Assembly (NCBI RefSeq): GCF_039696035.1
Contig: NZ_CP155567.1
Location: 2,475,001 to 2,539,000 of the forward strand
Source of the DNA: Microbulbifer sp. SAOS-129_SWC
Lineage (GTDB): Bacteria; Pseudomonadota; Gammaproteobacteria; Pseudomonadales; Cellvibrionaceae
Reading direction: 5' to 3'
DNA: 64,000 bases
The notes beneath the pieces are model-generated. The model was not told the DNA's origin. It searched no databases and worked only from the letters and a program-made list of their open reading frames with translations. Positions within the stretch are counted from its first letter, which is position 1, and each line of letters starts with the position of its first letter. The translations under genes were made by a program, and so were the position numbers. Below, piece by piece: positions 45,372 through 54,565 of this stretch.

Positions 45372-46268
45372 ATGAGCTACCACAGCCAGCTGCGCCCGGG
45401 CAGCTTCGACGGCACCACCCAGATAGTCACCGGCGGCGGCAGCGGTATCGGCCGCTGTATCGCCCACGAGCTGGCGAGTCTCGGTGCCCACGTGGTGCTG
45501 CTCGGCCGCAGTGCCGACAAGCTGGCGACAGTGGCGGCGGAAATCCGCACCGACGGCGGCGCCTGCAGCGAGTACAGCCTGGATATCCGCGATGAGGAAG
45601 CGGTGCGCGAGACGGTGGCAGAGATAGTCCAGGCCCGCGGCGCGATTCACGGGCTGGTCAACAATGCCGGTGGCCAGTACCCGGCACCACTGGAGCAGAT
45701 TAACGCCAAGGGTTTCCAGGCGGTGTTCAACAGCAACCTGCTCGGCGGCTTCCTGATGGCGCGCGAGGCCTTCAGCCAGTCGATGAAAGAAACCGGCGGC
45801 AGTATCGTCAGTATCACCGCCGACAATTGCGGCGGCATGCCGATGATGGGCCACTCCGGCGCCGCCCGCGCCGGCATGGAAAACCTGACCCACACCGCCG
45901 CGGTGGAATGGGCCCGTTGCGGCGTGCGCGTCAATGCGGTGGCGCCGGGCTATATTCTCTCCAGCGGCTTTGACACCTACGACCCGGCCTTCCTGCGCGA
46001 ACTGTTGCCAGGCTTCCGCGACAGCATTCCGCTATACCGCCTCGGCGAAGAGGCGGAGATCAGCGGCGCCGTGTGTTTCCTGCTGTCGGACGCCGCCAGC
46101 TATATCACCGGCCAGGTGCTGCGCATCGACGGCGGCTCCAGCCTCAAGCACCACTCGCCGCTGTGGCAGCCGCCCGCCACGGCGCACAACCGCAAAACCT
46201 TTGACGGTTTCCACCGCCGCAACAAGCCGCAGGTGGTCGAGGAACTGGAAGCAGAGGGCAAACTCTGA
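45372..46268 (+). CDS. atuB: SDR-family oxidoreductase of the atu operon (AtuB-like)
   Basis: A 298-residue short-chain dehydrogenase-like protein. The NAD(P) motif TGGGSGIG and the NNAG motif are intact. In the active-site region the usual Ser is in SITADN, but the YxxxK motif reads HSGAAR (His for Tyr, Arg for Lys). Tyr loss is known in 2,4-dienoyl-CoA reductase-like SDRs, so it may act on an unsaturated acyl-CoA. First gene of the operon; its last base overlaps the atuC start. Confidence 0.85.
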   Translation: MSYHSQLRPGSFDGTTQIVTGGGSGIGRCIAHELASLGAHVVLLGRSADKLATVAAEIRTDGGACSEYSLDIRDEEAVRETVAEIVQARGAIHGLVNNAGGQYPAPLEQINAKGFQAVFNSNLLGGFLMAREAFSQSMKETGGSIVSITADNCGGMPMMGHSGAARAGMENLTHTAAVEWARCGVRVNAVAPGYILSSGFDTYDPAFLRELLPGFRDSIPLYRLGEEAEISGAVCFLLSDAASYITGQVLRIDGGSSLKHHSPLWQPPATAHNRKTFDGFHRRNKPQVVEELEAEGKL

Positions 46269-47896
46269 TGCAGCCCTTCGCAACGGAAGTGGATAGCAGC
46301 GCGGCCGAATTCAACGACAACCGCGCGGCCATGCTGGAAGCGATCGAGCGTTTCCGCAACGCGGAACGTTTACCCGCCGACGCCGAACAGGCCAAAGCCG
46401 CGCGCTACCGCGAGCGCGGCTGGCTGCTGCCACGCGAACGCCTGAACCGCCTGCTCGACCCCGGCGCGCCGTTTATCGAGCTGTGCGCCCTGGCCGGCTA
46501 CAAACTCTACGACGACCGCGACGGCAGCGGTGCCGGCGGCGGCGCCATCTGCGGTATCGGCCGTATTGGCGGTCGCCGCTGCCTGGTGCGCGTCGACAAC
46601 TATGCCGTGAAAGGCGGCACCATTTCCCCGGCGGGTATGGACAAGGCGCTGCGCATGCAGCAGATCGCGCTGGAAAACCGCCTGCCCATCGTCACCCTGG
46701 CGCAGAGTGGCGGCGCCAACCTGATGTACGCCAGTGAAACTTTCGCGCCCGGCGGGCGCGGCTTCGCCAACCAGGCGCGGATGTCGGCCGCGGGCATTCC
46801 GCAGATCACCGTGGTGCACGGCAGCGCGACTGCCGGCGGCGCCTACCAGCCAGGCCTGTCGGATTACGTGGTGATGGTGCGCGGCCAGAGCGGCATGTAC
46901 CTGGCCGGGCCGCCGCTACTGAAAGCGGCCACCGGCGAAATCGCCGATGCGGAAAGTCTCGGCGGCGCCGTGATGCACTGCCAGCAGGCCGGCAGTGGCG
47001 ACTATCTGGCGGAAGACGATGCCGACGGCATTCGCATCGCGCGCGAAATCGTCGCCAGCCTGCCGCCCCATCCCCAACAGTTACAACAGTCACCCTACTC
47101 CAGCGCTATCGGGGAATGGTGCGAGCCGCGCTATCCCGCTGACGACCTGCTGGGGCTGGTACCCGCGGACAGCAAGAAGCCCTACGACGTGCGCGAACTG
47201 CTCGCGCGCATCGCCGACGGCTCCGCGCTGCTGGATTTCAAGCCGGAGTTCGATCGCCAGACCTACTGCGGCCACCTGCGCATCGAGGGCCAGACCGTCG
47301 GTGCCATCGGCAACAACGGCCCCATCACACCCAAGGGCGCCAACAAAGCGGCGCAGTTTATCCAGCTGTGTGAACAGAGCGGCACGCCGCTGCTGTTCCT
47401 GCACAACACCACCGGCTTTATGGTCGGCACCGAGGTGGAGCAGCAGGGCATCATCAAGCACGGCTCGAAGATGATTCAGGCAGTGGCTAACGCCAGCGTA
47501 CCCAAGTTCAGCATCGTCGTCGGCGGCTCCTATGGTGCCGGCAACTACGCCATGTGCGGGCGCGGGTTCGATCCGCGCTTTATTTTCGCCTGGCCCAATT
47601 CCCGTACCGCAGTCATGGGCGCGGCCCAGGCCGGCAAGGTACTGCGCATTGTCAGCGAACAGAAGATGCAGCGCGCCGGCCAGGTGGACGAGGCAGCGCT
47701 GCAAAAGCTGGAAACCGACACCAGCGCATTTATGCAGGCCAGCTCCGATGCGCTGGCCTGCAGCGCGCGTCTGTGGGACGACGGCATTATCGATCCGCGC
47801 GACACGCGCCGGCTGCTGGGCATGCTGCTGGAAATCTGGCGCGAGGCAGAAGCGGCGACGCCGCGGCGCAACAGCTTCGGGGTTGCGCGCTTCTGA
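46268..47896 (+). CDS. atuC: Geranyl-CoA carboxylase carboxyltransferase (beta) subunit
   Basis: The 542-residue carboxyltransferase subunit that carboxylates geranyl-CoA with biotin supplied by AtuF. It reads GGSYGAGNYAMCGRGFDP and FAWPNSRTAVMGAAQAGKVL, the AtuC version, where methylcrotonyl-CoA carboxylase has a bulkier residue at the Gly after CGR. LFLHNTTGFMVGTEVEQQG is present. Start and order match P. aeruginosa atuC. Downstream there is a 177-bp gap filled with hairpins before atuD. Confidence 0.92.
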   Translation: MQPFATEVDSSAAEFNDNRAAMLEAIERFRNAERLPADAEQAKAARYRERGWLLPRERLNRLLDPGAPFIELCALAGYKLYDDRDGSGAGGGAICGIGRIGGRRCLVRVDNYAVKGGTISPAGMDKALRMQQIALENRLPIVTLAQSGGANLMYASETFAPGGRGFANQARMSAAGIPQITVVHGSATAGGAYQPGLSDYVVMVRGQSGMYLAGPPLLKAATGEIADAESLGGAVMHCQQAGSGDYLAEDDADGIRIAREIVASLPPHPQQLQQSPYSSAIGEWCEPRYPADDLLGLVPADSKKPYDVRELLARIADGSALLDFKPEFDRQTYCGHLRIEGQTVGAIGNNGPITPKGANKAAQFIQLCEQSGTPLLFLHNTTGFMVGTEVEQQGIIKHGSKMIQAVANASVPKFSIVVGGSYGAGNYAMCGRGFDPRFIFAWPNSRTAVMGAAQAGKVLRIVSEQKMQRAGQVDEAALQKLETDTSAFMQASSDALACSARLWDDGIIDPRDTRRLLGMLLEIWREAEAATPRRNSFGVARF

Positions 47897-47902
47897 TTTG
47901 TT

Positions 47903-48018
47903 ATTGAAAAGGCCCTCCCGGCCTTTTCAATCCGGGTTTGCGACGCTTGTCCGCAAACCCTCCACGACAAATCAAGCACTGCGTGCTCGATTTGCGGGTC
48001 CGGCCGTCCTGGCCGGAC
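47903..48018. repeat. Array of four consecutive stem-loops between atuC and atuD
   Basis: (1) 47903-47931, 12-bp perfect arms ATTGAAAAGGCC. (2) 47934-47960, 9-bp perfect arms GGGTTTGCG. (3) 47968-47994, 12-bp arms with one mismatch, CAAATCAAGCAC. (4) 47998-48018, 8-bp perfect arms GTCCGGCC with a 5-nt loop. They occupy nearly the whole spacer. Confidence 0.85.
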
Positions 48019-48073
48019 TGGCAAAGAGCAGCGGTCGATACAAATTCTCTTTAATAACGGCGGGATAAAAATA

Positions 48074-49240
48074 ATGTACCTCACCGACGAACACCGCGAA
48101 CTGCAGCGCACCGTGCGCAACTTCGTGCAGCAGGAAATCAATCCGTATATTCCCGAGTGGGAAGCGGCCGGTGCATTCCCCATCCGCGAGCTGTTCCGCA
48201 AGCTGGGCGACCTGGGCCTGCTCGGCATCAGCAAGCCCACCGAGTACGGCGGCCTGGGGCTGGACTTCAGCTACGAAACCGTGTTTCTGGAAGAGCTGGG
48301 CGCGGCCCACTGCGGCGGCGTGCCGCTGTCGATCGCCGTGCAGACTTCGATGTCGACGCCGGCGCTGGCCAATTTCGCCAGTGACGCACTGAAAGAAGAG
48401 TTTCTTGCCCCCGCCGTGCGCGGCGACATGATCGCCTCCATCGCCGTGTCCGAGCCCGGTGCCGGCTCCGATGTGGCCGGTGTCAAGACCCAGGCGGTGG
48501 CCGACGGTGACGACTATATCGTCAACGGCTCCAAGATGTGGATCACCAACGCCCCCAATGCAGACTTCTTCTGTACCCTGGTCAACACCGGCCCGGGCAA
48601 GCCGCACCGCAATAAATCCCTACTGGTTATTCCGGCGAATACGCCCGGCGTGCGCGTGGGCGAAAAGCTGAAAAAACTCGGCATGCGCTCCTCGGAAACC
48701 GCGCCGGTATTTTTCGATGATGTGCGTGTGCCGCAGCGTTTCCGCATCGGCAATGAGGGCGATGGTTTCCTGTTGCAGATGCTGCAGTTCCAGGAGGAGC
48801 GACTGGCCGGCGCTGCGCTGACGATCAAGGGGCTGGAAAACTGTGTCAGCACCACCATCGATTATGTTCGCGAGCGCCATGCGTTCGACGCACCGCTGCT
48901 CGACAACCAGGCAATCCATTTTTCACTGGCGGAAATGCAGACCGAGGTAGAGTGCCTGCGTGCACTCACCTGGCAGGCGGTGGAGGCCTATGTGCGCGGC
49001 GAGGATGTCACCACCCTCGCTTCCATGGCCAAACTGAAGGCCGGGCGCCTGTCGCGCAGCATTCCCGACCAGTGCCTGCAGTTCTGGGGCGGCATGGGCT
49101 ATATCGAGGAAACGTCGATCAACCGCGCCTACCGCGACAGCCGCCTGACGGCGATCGGCGGCGGCGCCGACGAGGTGATGCTCGGCATCATCTGCAAACT
49201 GATGGGCATACTGCCCGGCCGGCGCAAGACCGGCGCGTGA
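48074..49240 (+). CDS. atuD: Citronellyl-CoA dehydrogenase
   Basis: An FAD acyl-CoA dehydrogenase of 388 residues that converts citronellyl-CoA to geranyl-CoA. It has the FAD motifs ASIAVSEPGAGSDVAGVKT and SKMWITNAPNADF, and ends GADEVMLGIICKLMGILP, typical of the AtuD group. Fourth in the atuB-C-D-E-F order. The ribosome site is AACGGCGGGAT, weak; translation may depend on the upstream stem-loops. Confidence 0.9.
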   Translation: MYLTDEHRELQRTVRNFVQQEINPYIPEWEAAGAFPIRELFRKLGDLGLLGISKPTEYGGLGLDFSYETVFLEELGAAHCGGVPLSIAVQTSMSTPALANFASDALKEEFLAPAVRGDMIASIAVSEPGAGSDVAGVKTQAVADGDDYIVNGSKMWITNAPNADFFCTLVNTGPGKPHRNKSLLVIPANTPGVRVGEKLKKLGMRSSETAPVFFDDVRVPQRFRIGNEGDGFLLQMLQFQEERLAGAALTIKGLENCVSTTIDYVRERHAFDAPLLDNQAIHFSLAEMQTEVECLRALTWQAVEAYVRGEDVTTLASMAKLKAGRLSRSIPDQCLQFWGGMGYIEETSINRAYRDSRLTAIGGGADEVMLGIICKLMGILPGRRKTGA

Positions 49241-49251
49241 GGGCAGGAAAA

Positions 49252-50073
49252 ATGCAAACCCTGCTCATCGAAGACCGCGGCCACGCCCGCTGTATCACCC
49301 TGAACCGGCCGCAGCAGCGCAATGCAATGAGCCTGCAGATGGTGGAGGAACTGCTGCAGCAACTGGAGGCGGCGGAAACCGATAGAAACCTGCGCGCGCT
49401 GGTATTGCGCGGCAGCGGTGGCCACTTCTGTGCCGGCGGCGATATCGCCGATATGCTCAGTGCGCAGCAGCGGGCTGCCGACGGTGACAGCGATGCCTTC
49501 TATAACATGAACCGCCGCTTCGGCGAGCTGCTGTGCCGCTTCAACGATACCCACCTCGTAGTGATTGCCGCACTCGAAGGTGCGGTGATGGGCGGCGGTT
49601 TCGGTCTCGCCTGTATCGCCGACCTGTGCCTGGCCGCACACAGTGCGCGCTTCTCCCTGCCGGAAACCCGCCTGGGCCTGCCGCCGGCACAAATCGCCCC
49701 GTTTGTCGCCGCGCGCCTGGGCCAGTTCCAGGCCCGGCGCCTGGCTCTGGGCGGCCGCGCCATCGATGCCGCCGAGGCGGCGCGAATCGGCCTGGTGCAC
49801 CAGCTGGCCGACAACAGCGCCGACCTGGAAACAGCGCTCGACGAACAACTGCAGGCGATCCGCGCCTGCGCACCCGCCGCACTGGCCACCACCAAACAGT
49901 TACTGCGCAATACGGCCACTGCAAGTGATCGCGAGAGTCTCAGCAGCCTACTCGACAGCGCCGCACGGGATTTTGCCCGCGCGATCGCCGGCGAGGGCCG
50001 CGAGGGCGCGCAGGCGTTTATCGAGAAACGCCCGCCGGACTGGGACAAAGCACCGCAGGGGAAGCAGTCTTGA
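49252..50073 (+). CDS. atuE: Isohexenylglutaconyl-CoA hydratase
   Basis: A 273-residue enoyl-CoA hydratase/isomerase-family protein (crotonase fold). It has the HFCAGGDIADM oxyanion segment and EGAVMGGGFGLACIADLCLA. By position between atuD and atuF it should hydrate isohexenylglutaconyl-CoA. The ATG at 49252 follows AGGAAAA and lies 11 bp after atuD. It ends overlapping the first bases of an upstream TTG in the atuF frame. Confidence 0.9.
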   Translation: MQTLLIEDRGHARCITLNRPQQRNAMSLQMVEELLQQLEAAETDRNLRALVLRGSGGHFCAGGDIADMLSAQQRAADGDSDAFYNMNRRFGELLCRFNDTHLVVIAALEGAVMGGGFGLACIADLCLAAHSARFSLPETRLGLPPAQIAPFVAARLGQFQARRLALGGRAIDAAEAARIGLVHQLADNSADLETALDEQLQAIRACAPAALATTKQLLRNTATASDRESLSSLLDSAARDFARAIAGEGREGAQAFIEKRPPDWDKAPQGKQS

Positions 50074-50087
50074 GCAGGAAAACAGCC

Positions 50088-52076
50088 ATGAGCGAAACAA
50101 CAGCATCCGGCGAACGCCCCGCCCTACTGATCGCCAACCGCGGCGAAATTGCCGTGCGCATTGCGCACAGCGCCCGCGCCGAGGGCTACCGCACCATCGC
50201 CATCCACAGCGATGCCGACCGCGATGCTTTGCATGTGCAGGTCGCCGACAGCGCCGTCGCCATCGGCGGCAACACGCCGGCGGAATCCTACCTGGATATC
50301 GGCAAGGTCATCGCCGCCGCGCACCGCAGTGGCGCCACCGCCGTGCACCCGGGTTACGGCTTCCTGGCCGAGAACGCCGACTTTGCCCGCGCCTGTAGTG
50401 ATGCCGGCCTGCAGTTTGTCGGCCCGGCGGCGGAGGCCATCGAACTGATGGGCAACAAGCGCCGCGCCAAGGACTTTGTCGCCGCCGCCGGCGTCCCCTG
50501 CATTCCCGGTTTTCAGGGCAGCCAGGACGACGACGTATTGATCGAGGCGGCACAACAGATCGGTTTCCCGCTGATGATCAAGGCTGCCGCCGGCGGCGGT
50601 GGTCGCGGCATGCGCCTGGCCCACGATAGCAATGAATTGCCGGCGCAATTGCGCTCGGCGCGCAGCGAAGCGCAGAGCGCCTTCGGCAGCGGCGAGCTGA
50701 TTCTGGAAAAGGCATTGATCGACGCGCGCCATATCGAGATCCAGGTATTTGCCGATAACCTCGGCAACGCCATCCACCTGGGTGAGCGCGACTGCTCGAT
50801 TCAACGGCGCCACCAGAAAATCGTCGAGGAGTCCCCCTCCCCCGCTGTCGACCCGGCGCTGCGGGAAAGAATGGGCGCGGCTGCCGTGGCCGCCGCGCGC
50901 GCGTGCGATTACAGCGGCGCGGGCACGGTCGAGTTCCTGCTCGACGGCAACGGCGATTTCTATTTTTTGGAAATGAACACCCGCCTGCAGGTGGAACATC
51001 CAGTAACGGAAATGGTGACTGGGCTGGACCTGGTGGCGTGGCAACTGGCGGTGGCGCGCGGCGAGCCGCTGCCGATCACGCAGGAACAGGTACAGCAGCG
51101 CGGCCACGCCATCGAGGTGCGCCTCTACGCCGAAGACCCGGAGCAGCACTTCCTGCCACAGACCGGCGAGATACTGCACTGGCGCGCGCCGCAGGGCGAC
51201 GGCATCCGCATCGACCACGGCATTCGCGCGGGCTGCGCCGTTTCCCCCTACTACGATCCGATGCTGGGCAAGCTGATCGCCTGGGGCGACAACCGCGAAC
51301 AGGCGCGGCGGCGCCTGTGCGCGGCGCTGGAGCAGCTGGAATTGATCGGGCCGAAAAACAATCTGCCGTTCCTGCATCAGATTCTCGAGCATCCGCTGTT
51401 TTGCAGCGGCGGCGCCACCACCGCGTTTATCGAACAGGTCTTTCCCGATCTCAATCGCGACAATTCAGCGGCGCCAGCGGATGCGGAAACCCTGGCCACG
51501 GCCGCGGCGCTGCTGCACGAGGCCGGCCTGTCGGCAGCGGACCGCCGCAGCGGCCGCGCCAACTGGCGCAGCGACGACCACCGCCTGCCGTTCAACTACC
51601 GCTTACAGAACGGCGACGAAACCTACGAGTGCCTGCTGCACTGCGGCGGCGCTCACAGTTACCGTATCGCCGTTAATGAGGCGGCAATCGATGTGGAAAT
51701 CATCGACAGCGAGGCCGCCCTGCTGCGCATCGACGGCGCACAGCAGCGGCAACTGTACCGCCTGCACAACGGCACACTGCACCTGCCCCGCAACGGTTAT
51801 CAATGGCAGTTCCGCAATGCCACCCAGGCCCCGGCCAACCGCGGCAGTAGCGCCGGCAATGGCCGCATTACTGCGCCGATGGACGGCTGTATCGTCGAAG
51901 TACTGGTGCAGCCGCAACAGGCGGTAAAACACGGGGAAACGCTGGCGGTCATGGAGGCGATGAAAATGGAGCATCCGTTGAAAGCCGACCGCGATGGCAC
52001 TATCGCGACCATCGCTGCCGGCACCGGTGACCAGGTGCGCGGTGGGCAGCTGCTGGTGCAGATCGAGGCAGATTAG
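50088..52076 (+). CDS. atuF: Geranyl-CoA carboxylase biotin-containing (alpha) subunit
   Basis: A 662-residue acyl-CoA carboxylase alpha chain. The N-terminal biotin carboxylase domain (LLIANRGEIAVRI, KAAAGGGGRGMRLA, FLEMNTRLQVEHPVTE) is followed by a BT linker and a C-terminal biotinyl domain with MEAMKMEH (biotin Lys626). Pairs with AtuC. The ATG at 50088 is preferred over a TTG at 50070 because AGGAA lies just upstream. Last gene of the operon; 74 bp separates it from the convergent AGCS gene. Confidence 0.94.
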   Translation: MSETTASGERPALLIANRGEIAVRIAHSARAEGYRTIAIHSDADRDALHVQVADSAVAIGGNTPAESYLDIGKVIAAAHRSGATAVHPGYGFLAENADFARACSDAGLQFVGPAAEAIELMGNKRRAKDFVAAAGVPCIPGFQGSQDDDVLIEAAQQIGFPLMIKAAAGGGGRGMRLAHDSNELPAQLRSARSEAQSAFGSGELILEKALIDARHIEIQVFADNLGNAIHLGERDCSIQRRHQKIVEESPSPAVDPALRERMGAAAVAAARACDYSGAGTVEFLLDGNGDFYFLEMNTRLQVEHPVTEMVTGLDLVAWQLAVARGEPLPITQEQVQQRGHAIEVRLYAEDPEQHFLPQTGEILHWRAPQGDGIRIDHGIRAGCAVSPYYDPMLGKLIAWGDNREQARRRLCAALEQLELIGPKNNLPFLHQILEHPLFCSGGATTAFIEQVFPDLNRDNSAAPADAETLATAAALLHEAGLSAADRRSGRANWRSDDHRLPFNYRLQNGDETYECLLHCGGAHSYRIAVNEAAIDVEIIDSEAALLRIDGAQQRQLYRLHNGTLHLPRNGYQWQFRNATQAPANRGSSAGNGRITAPMDGCIVEVLVQPQQAVKHGETLAVMEAMKMEHPLKADRDGTIATIAAGTGDQVRGGQLLVQIEAD

Positions 52077-52149
52077 CCGGGATTACATTAAAGCTTTAGT
52101 GAGGAATGCAGAAAAGGGCATAGCCGCGGCACCCCTGCTTTGCATTCCA

Positions 52150-53628
52150 TCACGCGCCTCCCCCATCCCAAACATCGTGCTGCACCCCTTTGATATTGTA
52201 CTGGCGCGCATCAAACACCGGTTCCGCAATCCCCTTGGCCAGCTGCGCCTCGTAGTCACCGAGCACCTTGAACGCCACACCGGAGAGCAACAGTATCGCC
52301 AGCAGGTTGGCCGAAGCCATAAAGCCCATCGACATATCCGCCATGCTCCACAACAGCGCGAAGTTGTCCGATCGCCCGCTGGCGGCAATCCAGGCACCGA
52401 AGAGGATAAACAGGATATACAGCGCGCGGTAACAGAAGATCGAGGTGCGCGTATGCCAGAGGAAGAAGATATTGGTTTCCGCGTAGTAGTAGTTGGCGAT
52501 AATCGAGGTGAAGGCAAAAAACAGCAGCGCGATGGCCACAAAACTGCCGCCCCAGCTACCTACCTCGCTGGCTAGCGCGTCCTGGGTCAGTGTCACACCC
52601 TCCACGGTGCCCACGGAATGCATATCCGCCAGCAGAATGATCGACGCCGTGGCGGTGCAGATCAGGATGGTATCGAGAAATACCGAGGCCATCTGCACAT
52701 AGCCCTGGATGACCGGGTGCTTGACGTCCGCCACGGCACCGACGTTCGGCGACGAACCCATCCCCGCTTCGTTGGAAAACAGACCGCGCTTGATACCGTT
52801 GGCCACCACCGCACCAAAGGCCCCCGCTCCCGCCTGCTCCATACCAAAGGCATTGCCGAATATGTGCGCGAAAACCTGTGGCAACTCCCCCAGGTTGGTG
52901 AAAATTACATAGAGGGCAACCAGAATGTAGGCCAGCGCCATAAACGGCACCACGATGCCCGCGAAGCGGCCGATCGAGTGAATGCCGCCGAATACGATGA
53001 TCGCTGCCAGAATGGCCACCAGCGCGCCCACTAACAGCGGATTGATCCCCCAGGCGCCGTGGATCGCCGACGCCATCGCATTTGCCTGTACCGCGTTGAA
53101 GACAAAACCGAAACAGATCACCAGGAAAATGGAAAACAGCACCGACAGCCATTTCCAGTTATGCCCCAACCCCTTCTCGATGTAGTAGGCCGGCCCGCCG
53201 CGAAAGGTACCGTGTTCCTCGCCGCGCTCCTTGTAGACCTGCGCCAGGGTGTTTTCGACAAAGCTGGTGGCCATGCCCACCCAGGCCACGATCCACATCC
53301 AGAAGACTGCCCCCGGGCCGCCCGCGGTAATCGCCACCGCCACGCCGGCGATATTGCCGGTACCGACCCGCGCCGCAGCGCTGGTGGCAAAGGCCTCGAA
53401 GGACGACACCGAATCGCCGTGCTCCTTGCGCAGGCTCAGGCGCATTACGTGGAGCATATGGCCGAAGTGACGAAACTGGATAAAGCGGCTGTGCCAGGTG
53501 AAATAGAGCCCCGCCGGCAATAGTGCCACAATCAGGATGCCCAGCCACCAGAAGCCACCGAGTCCGCCCCAGGTGATCGCATTGCCCCAGTCGACAAAAT
53601 GCGCAAAGGTATCCAGAAAGCCCTGCAT
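52150..53628 (-). CDS. Sodium:alanine/glycine symporter (AGCS family)
   Basis: A 492-residue inner-membrane Na+-coupled amino acid transporter, about 10-11 helices. AGCS signatures: AARVGTGNIAGVAVAITAGGPGAVFWMW and GIKRGLFSNEAGMGSSPNVGAVADVKHP. The ATG at 53628 follows GGGAG; an upstream in-frame start has no ribosome site. No glycine riboswitch could be seen in the upstream region. Convergent with the atu operon; probably an independent unit. Confidence 0.94.
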   Translation of the reverse strand: MQGFLDTFAHFVDWGNAITWGGLGGFWWLGILIVALLPAGLYFTWHSRFIQFRHFGHMLHVMRLSLRKEHGDSVSSFEAFATSAAARVGTGNIAGVAVAITAGGPGAVFWMWIVAWVGMATSFVENTLAQVYKERGEEHGTFRGGPAYYIEKGLGHNWKWLSVLFSIFLVICFGFVFNAVQANAMASAIHGAWGINPLLVGALVAILAAIIVFGGIHSIGRFAGIVVPFMALAYILVALYVIFTNLGELPQVFAHIFGNAFGMEQAGAGAFGAVVANGIKRGLFSNEAGMGSSPNVGAVADVKHPVIQGYVQMASVFLDTILICTATASIILLADMHSVGTVEGVTLTQDALASEVGSWGGSFVAIALLFFAFTSIIANYYYAETNIFFLWHTRTSIFCYRALYILFILFGAWIAASGRSDNFALLWSMADMSMGFMASANLLAILLLSGVAFKVLGDYEAQLAKGIAEPVFDARQYNIKGVQHDVWDGGGA

Positions 53629-53940
53629 CGCCCGCTCCCGCACAGGCGCCTGCCGCGCAGACGCGGTTGGCGCAAAAAGTTGCCTGTGCAATAAAGACTA
53701 GCCGACAACCGGGCATGCGGAATAAAAGTACAGTGTCCCGGCGGTCGAAAAAACGCAACCGCTATCAATATGGGAAATTGAAGGCAAGTTTCACAAACCC
53801 TACTTCGCGTGGGATCCGACCAACCCTGCAGATGTCGTATTTTTCTTTTGTTGGCTATGCTGCATACAAGATCGCGATCGCGTCAGCGCCGGCGAACAAT
53901 TCAACAGCGAACTTCCTTGTGGACACTTCCAAGGCAGCTA

Positions 53941-54429
53941 ATGATGTACAGGTCAATTCGCGAAAACACTATCCGCAAGGCATATGGACACGAGTTTGCG
54001 ACCCTGTTTGCCTTAATCTCGATAGGAATCGTTGTGGCCACAACGATTGATGCGGTCCACGAAGTGCTCTTTCTGAAAGACATCTATGATTTCAACGCGA
54101 TCACGCAGATTTTCGTCAAGACCGTCAGTAATCTGGTTGTCGCCCTGACGATTTTCGAGCTGGCGTTAGTCATTGACTCGGAACTCTCGACGCCACACCC
54201 GACGGACGCGACGCGTTTTACCAACGAGTCATTGCGCCGCGGAGTGCCCCGGTTTATCGCTACCGTCGCCTGCGCGCTCGCCCTGGAAGGTCTGATCCTG
54301 ATCATAAAATACAATTCAGAGGGCGCTTATGACCGCATCTATATTGCCATCGCCGTTATCTTGAGCTCTGCGGCCCTCGTGGGGGCACTGGCGCTCTTTC
54401 TCAAGTTGCACAAACCTGAGCAGGCTTGA
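53941..54429 (+). CDS. Small four-helix membrane protein, unknown function
   Basis: 162 residues from tandem ATGs at 53941/53944 with AAGG upstream. Four hydrophobic segments: FATLFALISIGIVVATTI, VSNLVVALTIFELALVI, FIATVACALALEGLILII and IAIAVILSSAALVGALALF. Between the second and third is a short acidic loop, DSELSTPHPTDATRF. No recognised domain; it recalls stress-induced phosphate-starvation-type small membrane proteins, but I cannot name a family. It is divergent from the AGCS gene. Confidence 0.7.
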   Translation: MMYRSIRENTIRKAYGHEFATLFALISIGIVVATTIDAVHEVLFLKDIYDFNAITQIFVKTVSNLVVALTIFELALVIDSELSTPHPTDATRFTNESLRRGVPRFIATVACALALEGLILIIKYNSEGAYDRIYIAIAVILSSAALVGALALFLKLHKPEQA

Positions 54430-54565
54430 CCAATCCACGATGAACGGCCCCGTACATGCCGCACGAATGGTCGCCCGCTCGCGTGGACGAACATAAACCC
54501 GGGAAGGACAGTTTCCCAGCTAACATCCGGAGACTATGCGGGATAGGTGCCCGGACTACGCCGAC

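Noticed and set aside
53629..53940. Glycine riboswitch upstream of the AGCS symporter
   Set aside because: I looked for the conserved tandem aptamer cores on the minus strand and found none.
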